27,093 nt of DNA. Origin: an uncultured Erysipelotrichaceae bacterium (GTDB taxonomy: Bacteria; Bacillota_I; Bacilli_A; RF39; UBA660). The stretch is from positions 1 through 27,093 of the forward strand of contig CATOOY010000007.1 in NCBI GenBank assembly GCA_951801995.1, written 5' to 3'. The first letter of the stretch is position 1; each line of letters starts with the position of its first letter. The translations under genes were made by a program, and so were the position numbers. Under the pieces are notes generated by a model. That model made no database searches and was not told the origin of the DNA. It saw only the letters and a program-made list of their open reading frames with translations. Shown in pieces: positions 22,836 through 27,093 of the stretch.

Positions 22836-23948
22836 ATGAATCATGTTACATCTTGTTATATACATATTCCATTTTGTAATTCTATTTGTTCTTACTGTGA
22901 TTTTTGTAAAGTATTTTACAATAAGAAAATGGTAAATGATTATTTACATATGCTTTCTTTAGAAATTGAAGAAAGATATAAAAATGAAGAATTATCTACC
23001 CTTTATATAGGTGGAGGAACTCCATCTTGTTTATCTATAAAAGAACTTGTTTTATTATTTTCTATTTTAAAAAAATTTAAAATAAAAAAAAATGCTGAAA
23101 TTACATTTGAGTGTAATATAGAAAATATAACAGAAGAAAAGCTTAAGCTTTTAAAAGAAAATGGAGTAAATAGACTTAGTATTGGTGTACAAACTTTTCA
23201 TACGAAGTATTTAAAATACTTAAATAGAAATCATACTAAAAAAGAAATATATGAAAAAATAAGGCTTGCAAAAAAAATGGGATTTAATAATATTAATATA
23301 GATCTAATGTATGGTTTTCAGGGTGAAACATTAAAGGAAGTATTAGAAGATGTACAATGCTTTTTTCAACTGGATATTCTTCATCTTTCTATTTACTCTT
23401 TAATATTAGAGCCACATACTTTTCTTTCTGTACAAAAAGAAATAGAAATAGATGAAGAGTTGGAAGCTAATATGTATTTTCATATAAGAGAATTATTAAT
23501 TCATCATGGTTATGAACATTATGAAGTCAGTAATTTTGCTAAAAAAGGATATGCATCAAAACATAATCTTACTTATTGGAATAATGAAAATTATTACGGA
23601 TTTGGTGTATCTGCTAGTGGTTATGTAAATAATATTCGATATGATCATACAAGAAGTGTCACACATTATAATAGAGGTGATTTTTCCCTTTTAGAAGATA
23701 CATTGGATAGAAACCATATTATAGAAAATGAGTTTATGTTGGGTTTTCGAAAAATAAAGGGAATTTCTAAAAAAGCCTTTTATCAAAAATATAAAATAAG
23801 ATTAGAAAATATTGCTATTGTTCAAAAATTGTTAGATAGTAATAAACTTAAACAAAATGATACACATATATTTATCAATCCTAAATACATATATGTGATG
23901 AATGAAATTTTAATACAATTAATAAGTAGTAAAGAAGGAATAGAATGA
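22836..23948 (+). CDS. hemW: HemW-like radical SAM protein (coproporphyrinogen oxidase-like)
   Basis: The 370-aa radical SAM protein has the cluster motif Cys14-x3-Cys18-x2-Cys21 (CNSICSYC) with a further Cys24, then YIGGGTPS, RLSIGVQTF and HLSIYSLILEPHT. The HNLTYW segment matches the HN-x2-YW feature of HemW rather than true HemN. HemW is a haem chaperone in other bacteria; in a fermentative organism the exact role is unsettled. The RBS is poor (GGGTAGGAC, 13 bases upstream), and an upstream ORF in the same frame may matter. The last four bases overlap the next gene. Length is normal. Confidence 0.9.
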   Translation: MNHVTSCYIHIPFCNSICSYCDFCKVFYNKKMVNDYLHMLSLEIEERYKNEELSTLYIGGGTPSCLSIKELVLLFSILKKFKIKKNAEITFECNIENITEEKLKLLKENGVNRLSIGVQTFHTKYLKYLNRNHTKKEIYEKIRLAKKMGFNNINIDLMYGFQGETLKEVLEDVQCFFQLDILHLSIYSLILEPHTFLSVQKEIEIDEELEANMYFHIRELLIHHGYEHYEVSNFAKKGYASKHNLTYWNNENYYGFGVSASGYVNNIRYDHTRSVTHYNRGDFSLLEDTLDRNHIIENEFMLGFRKIKGISKKAFYQKYKIRLENIAIVQKLLDSNKLKQNDTHIFINPKYIYVMNEILIQLISSKEGIE

Positions 23949-24523
23949 ATAAAGAAAAAGTATTTGAAAAAGAGATAAAATATATAAAAAGAGAAAAATA
24001 TAGAAAGGCAGCGAAGGAACTTATACGATTGCTTCCTGATTACTTTTTTGAAGTAGCAGCTAGCTCTACTGGTAAGTATCATCCTTCTTTTTCCCTTTTA
24101 GAAGGTGGACTTGTTAGACATACAAAAGTAGCTGTTCGTATAGCTATTGAAATGTTTAATGATACTAGTATTACACATAATTTTTCACAAGATGAGAAAG
24201 ATATGATGATTATTGCTTTGCTAGCACATGATGGTGTAAAACATGGTGATCCAAAAGAAAAATATGTTCGTTTTGATCACCCACTTCTTGTTTGTGATCT
24301 TATTCGTAAAAATAAAACAAAACTTGGATTTACAGAAAATGAAGTGCAAGCACTTACTAACATGATAGAAAGTCATATGGGACCTTGGAATACAAGCGAT
24401 TATTCTAGTGTTGTTTTACCTCTTCCTTGTAATAAATACCAAAGATTTGTACATATGTGTGATTTCTTGGCAAGTCGTAAATTTTTAGACGTCAAGTTTG
24501 AAAATAATGATATTATTGATTGA
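23945..24523 (+). CDS. HD-domain phosphohydrolase
   Basis: The 192-aa protein has the HD metal-binding pattern: LVRHT (His59), LLAHDGVKHG (His95-Asp96) and a later Asp in HMCDFLASRKF (about 172-178). The family hydrolyses phosphate from nucleotides or cyclic nucleotides; the closest-looking relatives are short bacterial and phage HD hydrolases of unproven substrate. ATGA overlap with hemW shows translational coupling, though no functional link is obvious. Adjacent to a TMP-kinase-like gene, so a nucleotide substrate is an attractive guess. The -35 of the next promoter overlaps its stop codon. Confidence 0.8.
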   Translation: MNKEKVFEKEIKYIKREKYRKAAKELIRLLPDYFFEVAASSTGKYHPSFSLLEGGLVRHTKVAVRIAIEMFNDTSITHNFSQDEKDMMIIALLAHDGVKHGDPKEKYVRFDHPLLVCDLIRKNKTKLGFTENEVQALTNMIESHMGPWNTSDYSSVVLPLPCNKYQRFVHMCDFLASRKFLDVKFENNDIID

Positions 24524-24546
24524 CGCAAACAAATGTTTGGTATAAA
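24520..24546 (+). promoter_or_regulatory. Promoter of the kinase gene with a LexA-box-like dyad
   Basis: TTGACG (24520-24525), 15-base spacer, then TGG plus TATAAA (24541-24546). The spacer is almost entirely CAAACAAATGTTTG (24526-24539), which fits 13 of 14 positions of the Gram-positive SOS consensus CGAACRNRYGTTYG (Bacillus LexA/DinR box). A repressor bound there would cover the promoter. Confidence 0.5.
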
Positions 24547-24565
24547 ATAGATATAGGTGATTGCT

Positions 24566-25240
24566 ATGCGTGGAAAATTAATTGTGATAGAGGGAACAGA
24601 TTGTTCTGGTAAAGATACACAGGCAAATTTGCTTGTTCAACGTTTTCGAAAAGAAGGGATTCGTATGGAACATTTTAGTTACCCTAACTATCATTCTCCA
24701 ACTGGTAAAATAGTGGGAGGACCTTATTTAGGACGAACAGATATATGTTCTGGATGGTTTCCTGAGGGAGCAACTCATGTGAATCCAAAGGTTGCTGCCT
24801 TATATTATGCTGCTGATAGAAAGTATAATATTGATAAAATAATATGGCTTTTGGAACATGAAGTAAATGTAATTGTAGATCGTTATGTTTATTCTAATAT
24901 GGCACATCAGGGTGGCAAATTGGAAAAGAAAGAAGAAAGAGAATCTATGTGGGATTTTTTAGATTCATTAGAATTTGATTTGTTAGAGCTTCCAAAGCCA
25001 GATATATCTATTTTTTTACATGTTCCATTAGAAGAAACAGTTCGTCTTGAACAAAATAGGAGTATTGTTGATGAACATGAAAAAGATGTTCATCACTTGG
25101 AAAATGCTGAAACTGCTTATATACAACTTGCAGAACGATATCATTTTCAAACAATAGAATGTGTAGTGCAAAAAAAGTTGAGAACAATTGATGATATTCA
25201 TGAAGAAATATATTTATATGTAAAGGAGAAATTATGTTAG
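24566..25240 (+). CDS. Thymidylate kinase-like nucleotide kinase
   Basis: The 224-aa P-loop kinase starts LIVIEGTDCSGKDTQANLL (P-loop about 10-17; Asp replaces the usual Ser/Thr after GK, which is seen in some relatives). DRYVYSN (about 112) matches the DRY motif of the thymidylate/deoxynucleoside kinase group. HEKDVHHLENAETAYIQLAERY gives the LID-like region. It probably phosphorylates dTMP or a related deoxynucleotide. GTG 24557 lies inside the AGGTGA RBS, so ATG 24566 is the start. Co-transcribed with the following orphan (7-base overlap). Confidence 0.82.
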   Translation: MRGKLIVIEGTDCSGKDTQANLLVQRFRKEGIRMEHFSYPNYHSPTGKIVGGPYLGRTDICSGWFPEGATHVNPKVAALYYAADRKYNIDKIIWLLEHEVNVIVDRYVYSNMAHQGGKLEKKEERESMWDFLDSLEFDLLELPKPDISIFLHVPLEETVRLEQNRSIVDEHEKDVHHLENAETAYIQLAERYHFQTIECVVQKKLRTIDDIHEEIYLYVKEKLC

Positions 25241-25740
25241 AAATAGAGAAATCATTTTTTAAAATTAAATTTTCAGAAATGAATATAAGACAGAGAATGT
25301 ATCAGGAAAAAAGCATTATTACTGTACAAATTATGACAGAATTTTATCCTACACTTGCAAAGGATAATATTGTTAGTGGTGCAGTTGAAGTCAAACTTGA
25401 TTTATCAGATATAACAAGTTTATCCGATTTAGATGGAAAACATTATACTGGAGATATTGGTAGTGTGGTTATTTCTATTCATAATGAAGGGGTATGGGAA
25501 CATAAAAACCTTTCTACTTTTTCTATTACATTTCAAGAAAGGGTGGGAAGAGAGATACCTTTTACACTTGAAACAGATATTTGTAAAATAGAGGCAACTG
25601 CTACTATTGTGAGTCTTTATACAACTAGTACAGAAGAAAAAAAATTAAAAAAGTATTTTGATATAAAAGATTTTTATAATACTTGTATACAAAGAAAAAT
25701 TGGAAATAGTACTATTTCTAGATATTATGTAAAAGATTAA
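25234..25740 (+). CDS. Uncharacterised 168-aa protein
   Basis: No family is recognised. ATG 25234 overlaps the kinase end by seven bases and has a good AAAGGAG RBS, so it belongs to the same operon. The protein has no signal peptide or membrane helix. It alternates hydrophobic and polar residues in beta-type stretches (AVEVKLDLSDITSL, GDIGSVVISIHNEG, LSTFSITFQERVG, KIEATATIVSLYTT), suggesting a compact beta sandwich, and ends in a basic, probably helical tail. A role in nucleotide metabolism is suggested only by position. Confidence 0.65.
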   Translation: MLEIEKSFFKIKFSEMNIRQRMYQEKSIITVQIMTEFYPTLAKDNIVSGAVEVKLDLSDITSLSDLDGKHYTGDIGSVVISIHNEGVWEHKNLSTFSITFQERVGREIPFTLETDICKIEATATIVSLYTTSTEEKKLKKYFDIKDFYNTCIQRKIGNSTISRYYVKD

Positions 25741-25758
25741 CAGGAAACTGTTTTTTTT
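25739..25758 (+). terminator. Intrinsic terminator with GAAA tetraloop
   Basis: AACAG-GAAA-CTGTT followed by eight T in all; the preceding gene's stop codon (25738-25740) enters the stem. A compact, convincing terminator that ends the kinase operon. Confidence 0.85.
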
Positions 25759-25783
25759 AGATAAAAATTGTGATTTTTGATTT

Positions 25784-25859
25784 AATCTATTTATTTTAAA
25801 GAGTATAAGTAAAATTTTAACGATGTTTTACTACTAATTTACTACTAAATAAATAGATT
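25784..25859. repeat. 13-bp inverted repeat enclosing an 11-base tandem repeat
   Basis: AATCTATTTATTT (25784-25796) and AAATAAATAGATT (25847-25859) are exact inverse copies. Between them TTTACTACTAA occurs twice in tandem (25827-25848). No gene lies here. It sits at the change from a core-gene operon to an accessory-looking gene, so a recombination site is possible but unproven. Confidence 0.7.
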
Positions 25860-25907
25860 TTAATATTTAGGAATTCAAAGATAATCTAATAAATATTAAA
25901 AAATATG

Positions 25908-25916
25908 TGTTATAAT
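25908..25916 (+). promoter_or_regulatory. Extended -10 promoter of the Ppx/GppA-like gene
   Basis: TGT plus TATAAT (25911-25916), 23 bases before the ATG at 25940, with RBS TTAGGAGTGA between. Confidence 0.65.
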
Positions 25917-25939
25917 AGTTAATGTTAGGAGTGAACAAT

Positions 25940-26836
25940 ATGAATGAAAAATATGGAATTATAGAAATCGGTAGTAATAATACAAAAACTCATATTTATG
26001 AAAATAGCAAAGTTATATATGATAAAACAACTACTATTGAATTTAAGAAAAATTATAAAAGTAATGGTTCCATAATTGATGAGGATTTAGAAAAGTTATA
26101 TAAAGAAATAAATAAGGCTTTAGAATATACAGAAAATATTCATATATATGGCTGTAGTATATTTAGAAATATAAGTGATACGGAATTAGAACAAATTCAA
26201 GATACTTTAAAAGATAAATTTAATTTAACAATAGAAGTAGTATCGCAAGAGGATGAAGCAAATCTTACAGCAATGGGATGCTATCAAAGTATTAATTATG
26301 ATGGACCATTATGTATCTTCATTGGTGGGGGAGGTTCCATTGAATTAATATTTGTTAAAAATAAAGAAGTATTTGGACATAAATTTTATAACTTTGGAGT
26401 TGTAGATATAACAAGTAAATATCCAGAACTAAAAGAAGATATCCCGAAAGTTACTTTTGATGAGGTTACAGAATATGTTGATTCTCTAATAGGAGATTTA
26501 GAATATAAGGCTACTGCTATAATTCTTTCTGGAGGAGACCATTTATATTGGTTTAATAATGCTTTATATGAAATGGATGACAATACTTTATATATAAGTG
26601 ATAGGCAAAAATATATGATTAAAACAGAAAAAATAGATATATATGACCATGATATGATGACTAGTTCATTAGATAACATAAGAGATAGAAGCGACAATCC
26701 AACTTGGTTTGATGGCTCAAGAGCAATGAGAATAATTGCAAATTTAATTACCCACAAAATTGGAGCAAATATAGTCATTCCTACAAATATTAATATGGAA
26801 GATGGTCTAAAGCTTAAAATTGAATGTATAAAATAA
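25940..26836 (+). CDS. Short Ppx/GppA-like phosphatase (ASKHA fold)
   Basis: The 298-aa protein has the phosphate-loop signature IIEIGSNNTKTHIYE (about 7-21), EVVSQEDEANLTAMG (matching the VISGEEEA region of exopolyphosphatases) and FIGGGGSIELIFV (matching DIGGGSTE). The family cleaves polyphosphate or pppGpp. It corresponds to the two N-terminal ASKHA domains of about 300 aa only, as in the short Ppx forms; the C-terminal HD domain of longer proteins is absent. An in-frame ATG at 25922 lacks an RBS, so 25940 is used. Its own promoter, neighbouring repeats and an IS end suggest accessory DNA. Confidence 0.75.
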   Translation: MNEKYGIIEIGSNNTKTHIYENSKVIYDKTTTIEFKKNYKSNGSIIDEDLEKLYKEINKALEYTENIHIYGCSIFRNISDTELEQIQDTLKDKFNLTIEVVSQEDEANLTAMGCYQSINYDGPLCIFIGGGGSIELIFVKNKEVFGHKFYNFGVVDITSKYPELKEDIPKVTFDEVTEYVDSLIGDLEYKATAIILSGGDHLYWFNNALYEMDDNTLYISDRQKYMIKTEKIDIYDHDMMTSSLDNIRDRSDNPTWFDGSRAMRIIANLITHKIGANIVIPTNINMEDGLKLKIECIK

Positions 26837-26870
26837 GAATTACTAAAGATTGGCTACATGCTTCATGCTA

Positions 26871-26901
26871 CATAATAAGGGTAATACTATCCCTTATTAT
26901 G
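26871..26901. repeat. 11-bp perfect hairpin downstream of the Ppx-like gene
   Basis: CATAATAAGGG (26871-26881) pairs with CCCTTATTATG (26891-26901), loop nine bases. There is no T run after it. A second hairpin, TAGTGGC-TAC-GCCACTA (26912-26928), follows, and ACTAAAG (26842-26848) can pair with CTTTAGT (26909-26915). The sequence is more GC-rich than its surroundings and may be an RNA element or a transposon remnant. Confidence 0.7.
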
Positions 26902-26967
26902 GCGAAGACTTTAGTGGCTACGCCACTAGTCTCACCTATAAGACGATACTTCGATACTATGACATTA

Positions 26968-27093
26968 TGAACTGAACCCCAAAAGTTGGACAGTTTAATT
27001 ATTCAAGGATTGTAACCTGTAATTGACGGGTGACAGTCCTTTTAATTTCACTTTTATTCTATCATAATTATAATAATTAATATAGTCATCTAT
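26968..27093 (-). mobile_element. End of an IS3-family insertion sequence
   Basis: The terminal sequence TGAACTGAACCCCAAAAGTT begins at 26968 with the TG expected of IS3-family ends and matches the usual inverted-repeat pattern. A transposase C-terminus follows on the minus strand. The rest of the element lies outside the window. Confidence 0.85.
26995..27093 (-). CDS. IS3-family transposase (OrfB), C-terminal fragment
   Basis: The last 32 residues are visible, including DDYINYYNYDRIKVKLKGLS and PVNYRLQSLNN. This closely follows the usual end of IS3/IS150 transposases (YIxYYNxxRIKxKLKGLSPVxYRxQ). The gene runs off the right edge, so activity cannot be judged. The stop codon is 27 bases inside the IS terminus, as is normal for the family. 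Confidence 0.9.
   Translation of the reverse strand: MDDYINYYNYDRIKVKLKGLSPVNYRLQSLNN

Noticed and set aside
1..27093. Mycoplasma-type code with TGA as Trp
   Set aside because: pcrA, nusA, lepA, hemW and the HD gene all stop at TGA with their families' normal lengths, and Trp codons are TGG.

Overview
This is a low-GC (clearly below 35% by eye) stretch of bacterial chromosome. It most resembles a fermentative, anaerobic Bacilli/Mycoplasmatota-type gut bacterium (an RF39-like lineage would fit, but this is inference). Supporting points are the pcrA-ligA neighbourhood, the rimP-nusA-rnpM-infB cluster, lepA close to hemW, pyruvate formate-lyase with its activase, and compact genes with AGGTGA-type ribosome binding sites. 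The standard code applies: many genes end in TGA and Trp is TGG, so this is not a Mycoplasma-code genome. No tRNA, rRNA, CRISPR array or complete prophage was seen.

Layout. (1) 1-1700: a surface-protein locus with a promoter, a run of ten G and a type IV prepilin-like protein carrying BspA-type leucine-rich repeats. (2) 1731-7739: pcrA, a 56-aa membrane peptide, an RDD membrane protein, a convergent 183-aa orphan, ligA and a LysM lipoprotein. (3) 7834-11237: the tightly overlapping pflB-pflA-cinA-like operon. (4) 11321-14110, minus strand: a membrane-anchored metallophosphoesterase, a membrane lipoprotein translationally coupled to a VirB2-pilin-like protein, and a CPBP protease. (5) 14281-19175: the rimP-nusA-rnpM-deaminase-infB translation/transcription operon. 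RimP is half length, and a tandem dCMP deaminase with a degenerate N-terminal copy sits where ylxQ is normally found. (6) 19256-20366, minus strand: an island of a 42-aa repeat peptide and a 281-aa orphan that contains a 65-bp perfect palindrome. (7) 20474-25740: lepA with a SpoIIID-like regulator, then hemW, an HD hydrolase, a thymidylate-kinase-like enzyme and an orphan. A LexA-box-like dyad overlaps the kinase promoter. (8) 25741-27093: an accessory-looking end with repeats, a short Ppx/GppA-like protein, clustered hairpins and the end of an IS3-family element.

Together the core genes cover DNA repair/replication (PcrA, LigA), translation and ribosome maturation (RimP, NusA, IF2, LepA), anaerobic pyruvate cleavage (PflBA) and deoxynucleotide supply (dCMP deaminase, TMP-kinase-like, HD hydrolase). 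Almost every recognisable promoter has an extended -10 of the form TGnTATAAT. Several intrinsic terminators are packed so tightly that the stop codon lies inside the hairpin. The best candidates for undescribed biology are the pseudo-domain deaminase inside the nusA-infB operon, the 42-aa/281-aa island with its palindrome, the G-tract ahead of the pilin-LRR gene, and the LexA-like box on the kinase gene.
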